Assembly (NCBI RefSeq): GCF_029784135.1
Contig: NC_073746.1
Coordinates: 106,554,161 to 106,618,160, forward strand
DNA: 64,000 bases
Origin: Toxorhynchites rutilus septentrionalis
Lineage: Eukaryota > Arthropoda > Insecta > Diptera > Culicidae
Direction: 5' to 3'
The notes beneath the pieces are model-generated. The model had not been told where the DNA came from, did no database searches, and was given only the letters and a program-made list of their open reading frames with translations. Position numbers and translations under genes: made by a program. Of this stretch, positions 31,686 to 42,257 are shown one piece after another (position 1 is the first letter of the stretch; each line of letters starts with the position of its first letter).

Positions 31686-34600
31686 TTAAGAATTTGGAAG
31701 TGTAAGTTTTTTGAGATATTTGCAATGAAATACACCAAGTCTTTTCCCATTTTCATCATCTACTTCGTAGCAATGATCACCTATGCGCCTTTTGATTTGC
31801 GCCCGAACATATTTCGGTGCCAATTTCGCACAGTATCCTTTCCCTTTGTCCGATAACTCCGTGTTCTTTTTAAGGACTTTTTCACCCACAGAATATGTTG
31901 GACAGTTGGCGTTCGATCTCAAATTGTAATATCGAGAGTGTTTTTCAAAAGCTTTCTTGATGTTTTCTCTAATTTGCTGGTATAATTCATTTCTTTCTAG
32001 AACACCTAAACCGTGAGTTTCGGAGGAATTGTCTCTCATATGACGATACTCTCTTCCGTCGGAGATCATATTCCTTCCGAACATCACAAAATATGGTGAA
32101 TATTGGGTCGCCTCATGGACTGAATTTCTCATGGCACTCGCAATTGTTTGGATGTTATTAGCCCAATCTTTATGCCTGTTTTTGATTGTGGCTCTTATTG
32201 CTGTAGTCATCACTCTATTCACCCTTTCAGAGTCATTTATTTGGGGGTGGTAACTAGGAGTTTTCCAGTGCGTAACATGGTATCGGTTCAAAAGATCTTC
32301 AAACAATTTTGACGTAAATTGAGTCCCATTGTCGGTCAGGATCACTTCCGGAACCCCAAATAACAGAAAAATCATGTTTTCCACGAATGGAACAAGAGAC
32401 TCTGCTGTTGCTTGCCTGAATGGCTGGATTAACACGAATTTGCTGAACACATCCGTGACAACCAGTAAACAGGTGTTTTTACCCTTCCCCGAAGCGGGTA
32501 GGGGCCCAACATAATCCATCGTTAGAAACTGCCATGGATGGTCAGCTATTTTTTTCTGCGTTACTAGAGGAGTTGTTGTATTGACATTGGTCGCTTTGCT
32601 AGTTTGACAAGTTAGACATTGCTTACAATATTTTTTTATTTCCGAGTTCATTGATGGCCAGTAATATTTTCCCTTAATTGCATTTAGGGTTTTCTCGAAA
32701 CCTAAATGCGCTCTTTCGTGAATTTCTTTCATAATTTCGGTCCTTTGAGGTTTGGGTGGATATTGCTTCCATTGAAACCTGTGATCTTCTAGTTTACTCC
32801 TATGTTTTACAAGTTTGTAGATTTGGTTATCAACCACGCGAAAGTCGGAAAATTTTTGAGGATCACTAGAAATTTTCTTTATGAGATCCTGATAATCTGG
32901 ATCAATTTGGATTGTGGAAATTGTTTCTAATGAACGTGACAAGCAGTCAGCCGTAATGTTTTGTTTCCCTTTTCTGTACTCCAGCTCGATATCATATGCT
33001 TGTATCTTTAGAGCCCATCTCATTAGTTTCGAATTTCCGGACTCGACTCCAATGGTAAAGAGCCATAATAAGCTTCTCGCATCTGTGATAACCTTGAACT
33101 TTGTACCTTCGACGAAATGTCTGACGTGCTCAATCGCGAGTAACACACCCAAACACTCCTTTTCTACGCTAGCATATTTCCTTTGTGTGCTATTCAGTTT
33201 TTTGCTGAAATAGCCAATAATTCGAGCTTCGCCCTCAATATGTTGAATGAGCGCTGCTCCAACAGCGTTATCGGATGCGTCTGACTCGATCACAAACGGC
33301 AGACTAAAATCCGGATTGGCTAGAATTGGGGCAGAGATTAGAGCAGTCTTTAGCTTTTGGAATCCTCGTTCTGCTGCTTCTGTCCAAACGATTTTCTTTG
33401 GTCCCTTTTTGAGCAGATCAGAAATTGGAGACACGATCTCGCTATAATCGCGAATAAATCGCTGGTAGAAACCCGCGAGACCAAGAAGTCGTCGTATGTC
33501 CTTCACATTTTTCGGTCTGTGATAATTTAATATTGGCTCTATTCTTGTGTTGTCAATGGCAACACCCTCACTTGTCAGTAGGTAGCCCAGGTAGTTAACC
33601 TGCTTTCTACAAAACCGCGATTTATCCAGTGAAATGGTTAAATTTGCCTTGGTTAGTTTTCTGGCAACTATTCCCAGTAGTTTAAGATGCTCTTCTAAAG
33701 TCATTGTCGCTATCACAATGTCGTCGAGGTATACAAATACCTGTGGCTCAAGGTCAAACCCAATGACCTTGTCCATAAGTCGACACATTGTAAAAGGGGC
33801 ATTCGTCAGGCCAAAGGGACACACTTTAAATCTGTACAGACCCTTCGATGTTCTAAAAGCTGTGTAGTCTCGGCACTCCTCTTTAAGAGGAATTTGAAAG
33901 TACGCATCCTTCAAATCTATCACGGAGAAAAATCTAGCGCTACCTAGTCTATGAAAAATACCTCTCATGTCCCGCATTGGGTATGAGTCTTTTTTAGTTA
34001 CTGCGTTGATGCGCCTCGAGTCCAAGCATACCCTTAGTTTGCCGTTCGATTTCCGAACCGGAACAAGGGGATTGGCCCATTCGCTTGCGCATTCTTCGAT
34101 AGCGTCTAGTTGTTTATACCGTTCAATTTCTTCATTCATCTCTGCTTGTATTTTTGGAGAACATCGATACAGTGCTTGTCGTCTCGGCAATGCACCCTCT
34201 TGAAGAACGATCTCGTGCTCGATCAACGACGTGCGTCCTAAATGGTTCTTTGATGTACACGGGAATTGTTTAATGACTTCGGTTAATGCATTTTTCTCTT
34301 CTATCGTTAAATCGTGCTCAGTTTCTAATGACTCAGGGCTTACCTCTGAAGCTTCAGGGAGATCTAAACCAGGAATATCGAGTGTTTCGTCTGGTTCTTG
34401 TTTTAGAGTTACAGGTATAGTCTCAATGGGATGGACGTAAAAATGGTGAGACTCAATAGTTGATTTCGTATTAATTCCTATTTGGTTTATTTCCTCTATA
34501 CCATCGACTCCTCGTATCATTGGTTCTATTCTAAACGCTTTCCAGAAATTTATGCCCAAGATTAAATTGCGACTAATTTCTGGAACTATTGCTATTGGGA

Positions 34601-34898
34601 TTATTTTGGTTACTCCCCGGAAAGTAACAGGAATGTTCGCGTAGCCTTCGCATGAATATTGCGTTTCATCAGCCGTGCAAATGCGAATCGGAGACGGTAA
34701 AACTTTGAGACCATATTGCTCGATTAAATTTTTGGAATTTGTGACGCTTATGCTCGCACCAGAATCCAATAATGCTTCTATTTCCGTTTCAAAAATTTTA
34801 ATTTTAACATGAGGACACTGGCTTGGTTGAATGTGAATCTCGTGTATGGTTCTAAAAGGATTAAAAAAAAATTCTGATTTTCTGGGAATCTTTTTCAT
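31686..34898 (-). CDS. Ty3/gypsy Pol polyprotein
   Basis: A 1070-aa frame from the first ATG, open further upstream through the gag overlap, so translation most likely enters by -1 frameshift. Domains in order are aspartic protease with LLDSGAS (D45), reverse transcriptase with FVYLDDIVIA (near residue 390), and RNase H with VIESDAS (D about 540). The integrase zinc region HERAHLGFEKTLNAIKGKYY includes CKQCLTC, and its triad is D about 795 (TMDYVGP), D about 856 (LTDNGTQF) and E about 891 (SERVNR), with the usual 34 residues between the last two. No stop or frameshift. All catalytic residues are in place, so this is probably a functional pol. Confidence 0.95.
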   Translation of the reverse strand: MKKIPRKSEFFFNPFRTIHEIHIQPSQCPHVKIKIFETEIEALLDSGASISVTNSKNLIEQYGLKVLPSPIRICTADETQYSCEGYANIPVTFRGVTKIIPIAIVPEISRNLILGINFWKAFRIEPMIRGVDGIEEINQIGINTKSTIESHHFYVHPIETIPVTLKQEPDETLDIPGLDLPEASEVSPESLETEHDLTIEEKNALTEVIKQFPCTSKNHLGRTSLIEHEIVLQEGALPRRQALYRCSPKIQAEMNEEIERYKQLDAIEECASEWANPLVPVRKSNGKLRVCLDSRRINAVTKKDSYPMRDMRGIFHRLGSARFFSVIDLKDAYFQIPLKEECRDYTAFRTSKGLYRFKVCPFGLTNAPFTMCRLMDKVIGFDLEPQVFVYLDDIVIATMTLEEHLKLLGIVARKLTKANLTISLDKSRFCRKQVNYLGYLLTSEGVAIDNTRIEPILNYHRPKNVKDIRRLLGLAGFYQRFIRDYSEIVSPISDLLKKGPKKIVWTEAAERGFQKLKTALISAPILANPDFSLPFVIESDASDNAVGAALIQHIEGEARIIGYFSKKLNSTQRKYASVEKECLGVLLAIEHVRHFVEGTKFKVITDARSLLWLFTIGVESGNSKLMRWALKIQAYDIELEYRKGKQNITADCLSRSLETISTIQIDPDYQDLIKKISSDPQKFSDFRVVDNQIYKLVKHRSKLEDHRFQWKQYPPKPQRTEIMKEIHERAHLGFEKTLNAIKGKYYWPSMNSEIKKYCKQCLTCQTSKATNVNTTTPLVTQKKIADHPWQFLTMDYVGPLPASGKGKNTCLLVVTDVFSKFVLIQPFRQATAESLVPFVENMIFLLFGVPEVILTDNGTQFTSKLFEDLLNRYHVTHWKTPSYHPQINDSERVNRVMTTAIRATIKNRHKDWANNIQTIASAMRNSVHEATQYSPYFVMFGRNMISDGREYRHMRDNSSETHGLGVLERNELYQQIRENIKKAFEKHSRYYNLRSNANCPTYSVGEKVLKKNTELSDKGKGYCAKLAPKYVRAQIKRRIGDHCYEVDDENGKRLGVFHCKYLKKLTLPNS

Positions 34899-34936
34899 AA
34901 CAGGGCTGCTAGACTTCCCATTTCTGCATCCCGATT

Positions 34937-36745
34937 TCAGTTTCCCGAGGTCGGAAATGTAGAATGCCGTTCAGTCGTAGGCCTTCTTGGATGAGCATTG
35001 CAATTCATTGTTGTTTTCCCTTGGTTTCCGCAGATGTAACAAAAAATCACCTTCGCTTCCCTACACTGTCTCCAAAAATGCCCTTGACCTCTACAATTCC
35101 AACATAGCGGTAATCTGATCATTTCAACTTGACTATTCTTCTGTTCTTGCTGTGGTGGCCCTTCTTGGTTTGTTATTAGGTTTCTTCGCTGCCTACTCGT
35201 TAGAACATTCAATTCTTCTTCAATAGACCCCTCATCACCTGATTCTGCTTCAATATGGTGAATCGCATGCCTTGTTCCTATGGGATGTAATGATGGATCA
35301 CTGGCATCGATTCGGTAATTGTATTGCATTAGTTCTTCTAACGTATTTACAGCGAAACATGCCAATTTCGACCGGTAATGTTGACGCATGTTTTCCCAGA
35401 TCACTTCGAATTTCCTTCTTGGTGACATGGGTTTCGTCAAAAGTTTGTTCAGTCGTTCGATATCCGTAACGAATGCGATAAACGTTTCACCTTTTTGCTG
35501 TTTCCTATCGTAGATTTTCTGCCTATTTCCCTGATCCTGATTGGGATTTCCAAACCTGTACCGAATATTCGTTTCGAAAATATCCCAGTTCCAAAATGCT
35601 TCGTAATAAGTGAAGAACCAATTAGATGCTTCACCACGTAACAACAAGTGGATATGGCTGAAAAGATTATCCCTTGAAATCCCATTCATGCTGGCGAGAA
35701 CTTTAGCTTTATAAATGAAGTCTTCCAGTGTTGTCGAACGTGTATCTCCCGAAAACGAAAGATTCCATTTTTCAATTCTTCTGTCGTAATTATTTCGATC
35801 TTCCCTGTAACCGTGTTGCATTGGTCTAGGTGGCATTTCCCTACTAACCTCTTCTTCATCACTTCTCAAATCATTTTGCTGCCCATTCGGAATGAATGGA
35901 CGAAATTGTTGATTGAGCTCTATCCTATGCTGATTTGAATTAGTGATCCCAACAGGTTTTAGTATCGGTCCAGCATTTGAAGAACGAATTTGTTCCAAAC
36001 AGTTTACTTCAGTTTTTCCTCGCGGCATTTCTCTTTTCGTTTCGCCTACCATGCTAGTGGTCAACTGTTGCACCATCCCTATCAGTTGTTGCATTTGAGT
36101 TTCTAAATTCTGTACCTTCAACTTCAAATCTTCGTTCGAGGGACCAACGTCACCTTCTTCCCTAGTCACACTATCAGTTTTTTCCAATAATTTTCCCAAT
36201 GGATTGCTTTTCGGAATTGCTCCTAAGCTGTCATATGTTTTCGCGGATACATTTTCTTCGATGTTTGTATTTATTATTTTGGGACTCACAACTGTTACTT
36301 CTCTATCATCTCTTTCAGGCGATCCGATTTGTTCTGGATCCTCGGCTGTGAAATGTGTCTCTTTAAGATTTTGTACTAATAAAATATCTTTGATATTCTT
36401 ACATAATGATTCCTTCATACTATTTGATCCTTCATCCGGAGCATTGCTACGTTCTGCCCTCAAGTAATAATGCTTGAGGCGCGAAACGAATCGTGCATCC
36501 GGAGCTTTATCTAATGCATTCCTAATGCTTTCGACACGCGCTGTAATTAAATCGAATTCCTGCTCTATCGTATAAGGAGAACGATATTGTCGATTTTCTT
36601 TTGCATCTTTATGGAAAAGTCTCCTCAGTAATCTTTGTTTATCATGCAATTCTTTATCCAATTCGTCACCATAATTTCTTAATTTTAATTCGTAATTTAC
36701 TTCATCGTCAAGTAAATGTGACGCATACGGAAATTTAGAAGACAT
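34937..36745 (-). CDS. Ty3/gypsy Gag
   Basis: A 602-aa structural protein starting at ATG 36745. The N-terminal half is hydrophilic and charged; the middle has a retrotransposon gag capsid-like region (YEAFWNWDIFETNIRYRFG). A CCHC zinc knuckle CWNCRGQGHFWRQC starts at residue 548. A second one, CYICGNQGKTTMNC, has lysine where histidine is expected and may not bind zinc. The stop at 34937-34939 directly follows the slippery heptamer GGGAAAC. Confidence 0.93.
   Translation of the reverse strand: MSSKFPYASHLLDDEVNYELKLRNYGDELDKELHDKQRLLRRLFHKDAKENRQYRSPYTIEQEFDLITARVESIRNALDKAPDARFVSRLKHYYLRAERSNAPDEGSNSMKESLCKNIKDILLVQNLKETHFTAEDPEQIGSPERDDREVTVVSPKIINTNIEENVSAKTYDSLGAIPKSNPLGKLLEKTDSVTREEGDVGPSNEDLKLKVQNLETQMQQLIGMVQQLTTSMVGETKREMPRGKTEVNCLEQIRSSNAGPILKPVGITNSNQHRIELNQQFRPFIPNGQQNDLRSDEEEVSREMPPRPMQHGYREDRNNYDRRIEKWNLSFSGDTRSTTLEDFIYKAKVLASMNGISRDNLFSHIHLLLRGEASNWFFTYYEAFWNWDIFETNIRYRFGNPNQDQGNRQKIYDRKQQKGETFIAFVTDIERLNKLLTKPMSPRRKFEVIWENMRQHYRSKLACFAVNTLEELMQYNYRIDASDPSLHPIGTRHAIHHIEAESGDEGSIEEELNVLTSRQRRNLITNQEGPPQQEQKNSQVEMIRLPLCWNCRGQGHFWRQCREAKVIFCYICGNQGKTTMNCNAHPRRPTTERHSTFPTSGN
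34940..34946 (-). promoter_or_regulatory. -1 frameshift heptamer GGGAAAC
   Basis: On the minus strand the gag frame ends tcG GGA AAC TGA. The heptamer G-GGA-AAC fits the X XXY YYZ rule in the zero frame and lies immediately before the gag stop. A -1 slip gives GGG AAA CTG, which is the frame leading to pol without any stop. A downstream structure was not evaluated. Confidence 0.8.
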
Positions 36746-37129
36746 ATTTTAATATTTAAATAACACACAATAAGCAACAACAATATAGTATAAATAGTAA
36801 TAAATAACAAATAATTGTAAATATAATTTATAAATAAATAGGGAATATATAATTTGTAAATATGAAAAAATAAAAATAATTCAGCACAATATTTTGCACA
36901 TGCAACTCTAGAACAAATACAGCACAAATACTTTCAGAAAATACTTCAAAAATATTCCAACACTCCGGAGACTATAATAATTCTATGTACAACTATATTA
37001 CCAAAATTAACCCAAAAAAATGTATAAATATCACTAGAAATATCACGAAAAAGAAAAATTCTCTCCTCAAAAAAACCTAAGTCACAACGAAAAAATACTA
37101 AATTTGAATTTATTTTTTTCCAGGTTCGT

Positions 37130-37147
37130 ACTTGTCGTTGGGCGCCA
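37130..37147 (-). other. Primer binding site, tRNA-Lys type
   Basis: The minus strand reads TGGCGCCCAACGACAAG starting two bases after the 5' LTR. TGGCGCCCAAC matches the 3' end of tRNA-Lys used by several insect Ty3 elements. Confidence 0.8.
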
Positions 37148-37149
37148 AA

Positions 37150-38514
37150 TGTAGCGGACCGGGTTTTAAAAGACAACCCGGAACCTACGGCCAGCTCGAA
37201 GAAGGCTAACAGCTCAGCTTTCCCACCCGACCTCTCTTAAGCGATTGGCTTAAGCGCCACCTCTTTCGAGGACCAATCGCCGCGTTAGTTGCCCAGCTAG
37301 AGGCCTGACAGGCAGGCCTAAATCGTATCCTTTTATCAGGATCGGGGGACGATCGAGCTGTACCAATTCCAACCAGCGAAGACTTCTAGAAGACACCCGT
37401 AGGGTACTCCGAGAGAACCATCAAACGACCAAGAATCACCCTAAAAGCACAGAATACCACAACAGGTTTTTCTCATCACAGGCAACGTTACTCTAACAAA
37501 TTACCAGACTGGCACGGCCATCTGGGAAACAAAGGAGGACCACAAACAACTCCAGACATCAACTACGAAACACGGATAACGTGAAACCTTAATAAAAATA
37601 AATTGAATGTTCACAGGACATGTATTATAGCGACTTTTACTCCTAGACAACACTAGACAACTTTCTGCTTTTGGGGTAGACTATGGTTTTACATATTTCT
37701 ACATTTATTTGTACATTTAACTTTCGCTTAAATCTAAGGGACATCACATGTGCACATGGACAAACAGGGTACCTGGGGAGTGCGGTGAGGACACAAATTT
37801 CCTCACCGACTCCTTCTGTTTCTTTGCGGCGGATTCTCCACCGGTTGATAGCTTCCAGCGGGTCTGTTGAAGGCGCGATGGTAACGGCGCAGCCTTTTCT
37901 CCGACGCGTTTTGGTTCGTCGGGTTTAGCCAAGAGGAATTTCCCTGTTGTAGTCGCTTTTTTTTTTTTGCTCGTTAAATTTTATTGAGCGTTTGTTTGCT
38001 AACTAGGGACAAATGATGGCAAATTAGCGATCGCGAACAAAACACACAATGGTTCCGCGATGTCGGACAGTTCTTGGCAAAATGGTCGAAGAACATTGTA
38101 GTCCTCAGATAAACCGCAGGGTATCTCTCGATTCAGAGCTCAAGCTCAGCCGAAGACAATTTCCCCAAAGCATCCCCTTGTGTGCATCTTGCTTCAACTA
38201 ACCGTCCTTAAATACAGCCTTCTCATTTCCCTCCCCAAACTCAAGGCCACGAAAGTAAGCGCTGCGCGAACAGACACTCATTGGCCGAACAACTTTGGCG
38301 ATTGAGCTTTCGCCCAGCTCCAGGGAGGTGGGATGGGAAATCTAAGCTCTTAAGTATACTTTCTGGAGTATCTTTTAGTTTACTTTCGGTTGTGACTTAG
38401 TACAGGTACACTCCAAATGTTTCAGTGTGAGTTTTTGAATTTAAATTTTTATATTTGAATAATTACTAACTATCCTAACCAATAAATAAATAAATAAGTA
38501 TATAAATAAATGAA

Positions 38515-38557
<43 letters not shown>

Positions 38558-38650
38558 ACAATACTCAATAAATATGCACACCAATAATAAATAAGTAAAT
38601 AAATAATCCAAAAATATCACATGATGAAAACAGTTGTGGCAACTGTTACA
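37150..38650 (-). repeat. Ty3 5' LTR
   Basis: 1501 bp, matching the copy at 28336-29838 except for about four substitutions and a poly-T run two bases shorter. It lies upstream of gag in the element's orientation and would carry the promoter. Confidence 0.93.
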
Positions 38651-38654
38651 ATGT

Positions 38655-38870
38655 TTGAAGAATTACATCGTTAAATTCTTTGATAATGATTTGGTGGCCT
38701 CCTGAAACGGGCCGTTTTGTTTGGTTGTTGGGTATTGTTTGTTCACTTCTCCAGTGTTTACCGAGTGATGATGACAGAAGGATGATAAACAGTCCTTGGA
38801 TGGTGCATATCAGATAAAATATACCGAAGTGGAACGAGATATGATGAAAACCGCCCTCTGACGAAGTGAA
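38655..38870 (-). repeat. Histone-linked repeat with hairpin-like histone 3' motif
   Basis: Continuation of the repeat interrupted at 28335. On the minus strand it reads AACGGCCCGTTTCAGGAGG followed by CCACCAAA, which resembles the stem-loop at the 3' end of replication-dependent histone mRNAs (GGC-C-TTTTCAG-GCC-ACC). A homologous copy is at 55330-55515. Stem pairing is imperfect here. The histone origin is inference. Confidence 0.5.
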
Positions 38871-39440
38871 AAAAAAACTCTACATTGGTGAGATTGGTAA
38901 GACAACTAATACCGAACACAACTATCAATTTTTCTCATCAGTAAAAACATGTTACTTTAATATAGACAAAACATATTCGAAATTTTAATTTTCTTTTATA
39001 ATTTTTACTTTCTGTATGTGTTTATTCAACCCAATCCGAATTTTAATTGGACTAACAACACCTAATGCTATATGTAGAGCTATCACTTTTTCTAATATTT
39101 CTTCATTTTCCCAACTTTTCTCGCCTTATAAACTTTCCTTGGGTGAAAATGAACACAACAAAACAGACAGCTTAAACCAAACGACCCGTTCTCGAGCAGG
39201 AAGACACCTTGGTTTTTATTTATGAAAGTTGAAATAAATCGTTTTATATATCAAGTCATTTATTTTTAACACAACTGCTACCATATACAATTTTACACTT
39301 ACACTTGTGCTAAATTTTTCACAATACACGATCGGTAATTGATATGAAAATTCACGAAGCAACCTACATTAAAGTTCCGAATTCAAATTTATTTGCTAGA
39401 ATTAATCGTATCACTCACCTTACTTATAAATATATATATA

Positions 39441-39522
<82 letters not shown>

Positions 39523-39530
39523 CAATTATG
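38871..39530. other. AT-rich spacer with (TA)n microsatellite
   Basis: No gene. A long (TA)n tract occupies about 39437-39518. The rest is AT-rich and has no recognised repeat ends. Confidence 0.6.
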
Positions 39531-39868
39531 GTTATTATCTATCGGATTCTATAGCAAACTTAAATTGGAAAGTTTTTGCAGTTCAGTTATTAACTAAATA
39601 AAAAGACAAATCGATCAAATCACTTACACCCCTTTCATTCTAAGCCTCTCAATTGAAATCTGAGGTAATAACACACAAAAACATGTACGCGAAAATCAAT
39701 CTAGTTAGGGAGGTGAAAATCCATGGAAAAATGAATCAAAACACATCGAGTAAGAGAGGCATCGTGTTATGGAGTGAAGAATGCTTGTAAAATCGAAGGT
39801 GCCATGAAATCCATCGAGTGAGGGAAAATATCGATATACAGAACATCGAGTTAGGGAGAGTTGACTGT
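39531..39868 (-). repeat. Fragment of a pogo-like DNA element
   Basis: On the minus strand it begins CAGTCAACTCTCCCTAACTC followed by GATG units (ATCGAGT motifs recur at about 39748, 39817 and 39846), next to TA at 39868. This start resembles pogo-type inverted termini. The inner part (39610-39660 and 39531-39602) recurs at 51793-51845 in the same orientation and at 51637-51705 inverted. No transposase present; the other terminus was not found. Confidence 0.4.
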
Positions 39869-40166
39869 ATATCTGTTAGGGACCCACCGCATGCAGACCT
39901 CGAGAAAATGTATTTTTCAGATGGATTAAAGCTAAAAGCTGAAAGAAGACTGTTGAGAAATAAATCGCCAAAACTATCCCAAAAAATTTTTTTTGTAGAC
40001 TGAGTACTTATCGGACTGCCCTCGTACGTAGAAAGATTTTTTTGATCAAATATATCACCTTTTCAGAGATTCTGGATGAATTATTGTTTTTAATGTGAGA
40101 AAGTTGTTTTCTGACTTAAGGATGAATCAAAAATTATTTTCTTCTGTTATATTCGAAAACGAGAAA

Positions 40167-40235
<69 letters not shown>

Positions 40236-41530
40236 TCTGTCTGTCTGTCTGATTCTTATAGACTCGGAAATTTGGCATGTGTTTCTAAGGGGGGGCTGCC
40301 ATACAAATGAAACACAAATTTCTGCATTACTCGAGAATTAATCAAGCAAACGAAATTATATTTGGCATGTGAAGGTTTTACGATGGTTAGATACTTCTCC
40401 CTCTCTTAGGATGGCCTGCCATACAAATGAAAAACAAATTTTTGCATAACTCGAAAACTAATCAAGCAAATGGATCCAAATTTGGCATGTTAATATTTTA
40501 AGGGGGTATTCTAGTGTAGAGACACGAATTTCGGACGTTTTTTCGAACTCCGTAAAAATAAAACAAAGAATATTTTTACTATCCATTATATCATTATTCG
40601 TTTATCTATCTTTCAACAATAAAACAAAAATAGGACGGAAAAAAAATATTCATAATTAGAATAGTTACATGCTGGTGAAGTGAGGGTGTTCAAAAAAAAG
40701 TTGTGCCATGGCGTACACGATTCCAGTCCTTCTAGTTATCTGAAACAAAAAAATCGAACAGATTCTGAATCAGTAAAGATGTCGCTATGGCATGAACCTC
40801 GGACAAGTCAAAAACATGGGTTTTAACAAAATGGCGGCCGTTTGAAAACAAAAATGCTGTTTAAAACGTTTTTTTTGCGTTTACCGATTTTTTAAAAATA
40901 GTAAAATTAAAAAGTTATAATTTTTTATTGGTTCATGCGATAGAGAGATGTATGCAGATTATTTTCATATAAATTTGACATAAATCGGTTCAGTAGAACT
41001 TGAGATATCGTGTACGCCAGTTTGAAAAAACTAGTTTCGAGAAAAACGCGTTTGAAGTTCATTGTTATGGCCGTACCAGGTTAGATACCGCATCACAAAA
41101 ATGGCTCTAACTCGGTAAATAATATGATTTTCGATATGTCCTTTCTAGAATATATTCTTGAATGTCTAAACTACAGAAATATGAAGGAAAAAAAATTTAA
41201 TTTTTTTCAAATTTCTAGACTAGAATACTCCCTTAAGGGGGCACGAAACGTTTCAATGGTTAATAGACACTCCTCCCCCCTCTCTAAAGGGGACAAGAGG
41301 GAGGGGTATGTGTCTGAAAATAATCTGATATTATAATGATGAGTTTTGGTAGAAGTACTAGGAGTCTTTTAGTAAAAGATAAATTCAACAGGGTCGATTA
41401 GAAGATCAATCAATGAACAGTTCTGCGATTGGACTCATGAACTTGCGCTTAGTAAGAAAACGTGAATGTTTGAAGGTATTGATAACAAAAAACAAATTTT
41501 GGGCGGGAAGAATTTTGCCGGGTCAGCTAG
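40167..41530 (+). mobile_element. Helitron-like element, copy 2, interrupted by MITE
   Basis: Starts TCTATATATA after an A and ends GCCGGGTCAGCTAG before a T, as expected for Helitrons inserting between A and T. A (TA)n tract (40169-40231) is followed by ATTCTGTCTGTCTGTCTG. Internal units match 8384-9368, with a deletion of part of the middle. A TTAA MITE sits inside at 40502-41232. No coding sequence. Confidence 0.6.
40502..41232 (-). mobile_element. TTAA-flanked MITE, copy B
   Basis: 731 bp, inverted relative to copy A (26064-26796) and similar along its whole length. TTAA flanks it at 40498-40501 and 41233-41236. Removing it with one TTAA restores the Helitron-like sequence as seen uninterrupted near 8576. 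Confidence 0.9.
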
Positions 41531-41671
41531 TGTACGTATAAAAACAAATAAAAAAAATATTTTCTTGATTGGATTCGAGTATATACAGTGAAAAGAAATC
41601 CGAGAATGTATATAATCGAGTCCGCCCTGTATTTCTGTACTTATAGATTTATTAGACATGGGGGTATACTA

Positions 41672-42257
41672 GGTATGGCTATTAAATAACGAGATTGGTT
41701 ACGAAAAAGGGTTATAATTTAAAAATTACGGTACAACGATATGCTTCCCTTCAATATACTCCCCTTGGCTCCTCACACACCTTTCAATACGTTGTTTCCA
41801 TTGTTCGAAGCAGTGCAGAAACTCTTCTTTTGTGATGGCGTTCAAAAGCCGTGTCGCTTTTTCTTTCGCCTCTTCTACGGACTGAAATCGGGTACCTTTC
41901 AACACGGATTTGATCTTGGGGAATAGGAAAAAGCATGGGGCTAGATTTGGCGTGTACGGGCCATGTTTGAGCACTGGAATGCCTTTATCGGCTAAAAATT
42001 GCTTCTCCGACAGCGCTTCTTGGGCAGGTGCGTTGTTGTTCGTGTTTTTCGTCACACATGATTTCGGATGCGCACTAAAAACCCCGTTCCATTCAAATCA
42101 CTGCTGCTCACAAACTACTATAGTGACAAAAACGAGTTTTCGTACGTTTATAGCAGACAATTCAAGCCACCGAACGCACTATTCGTTTTTCCCCCTACCC
42201 CTCTAGGGCGCCCTCCAGGCGCGCAGTCTCGTTATTTGATATACCTTGCTATACCTC
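41672..42257 (-). mobile_element. Deleted mariner element with broken transposase C-terminus
   Basis: The minus-strand frame at 41726-42055 encodes the C-terminal half of a mariner-type transposase (KQFLADKGIPVLKHGPYTPN, FFLFPKIKSVLKGT, QGEYIEG). The third catalytic aspartate region, normally PDLAPCDFFLF, reads PNLAPCFFLF and has lost its acidic residues. Ends AGGTATGGCTATTAAATAAC (left) and, in reverse complement, AGGTATAGCAAGGTATATCAA (right) are related inverted termini. The 5' half of the gene is missing. Confidence 0.7.

Larger units (their letters stand above)
28336..38650 (-). mobile_element. Full-length Ty3/gypsy retrotransposon
   Basis: A 10,315-bp element in minus orientation: 5' LTR 37150-38650, leader, gag, pol, a 1.85-kb noncoding 3' region, and 3' LTR 28336-29838. 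The 4-bp target duplication is ATGT (28332-28335 and 38651-38654). Long LTRs, a tRNA-Lys-type primer site and the absence of env suggest the Osvaldo/Ulysses group; this placement is inferred. The LTRs differ at about four bases plus a poly-T length change, so the insertion is young. Confidence 0.93.

Noticed and set aside
40095..40310. Reading frame rich in alternating isoleucine and tyrosine
   Set aside because: Translation of a (TA)n microsatellite at the Helitron-like 5' end.
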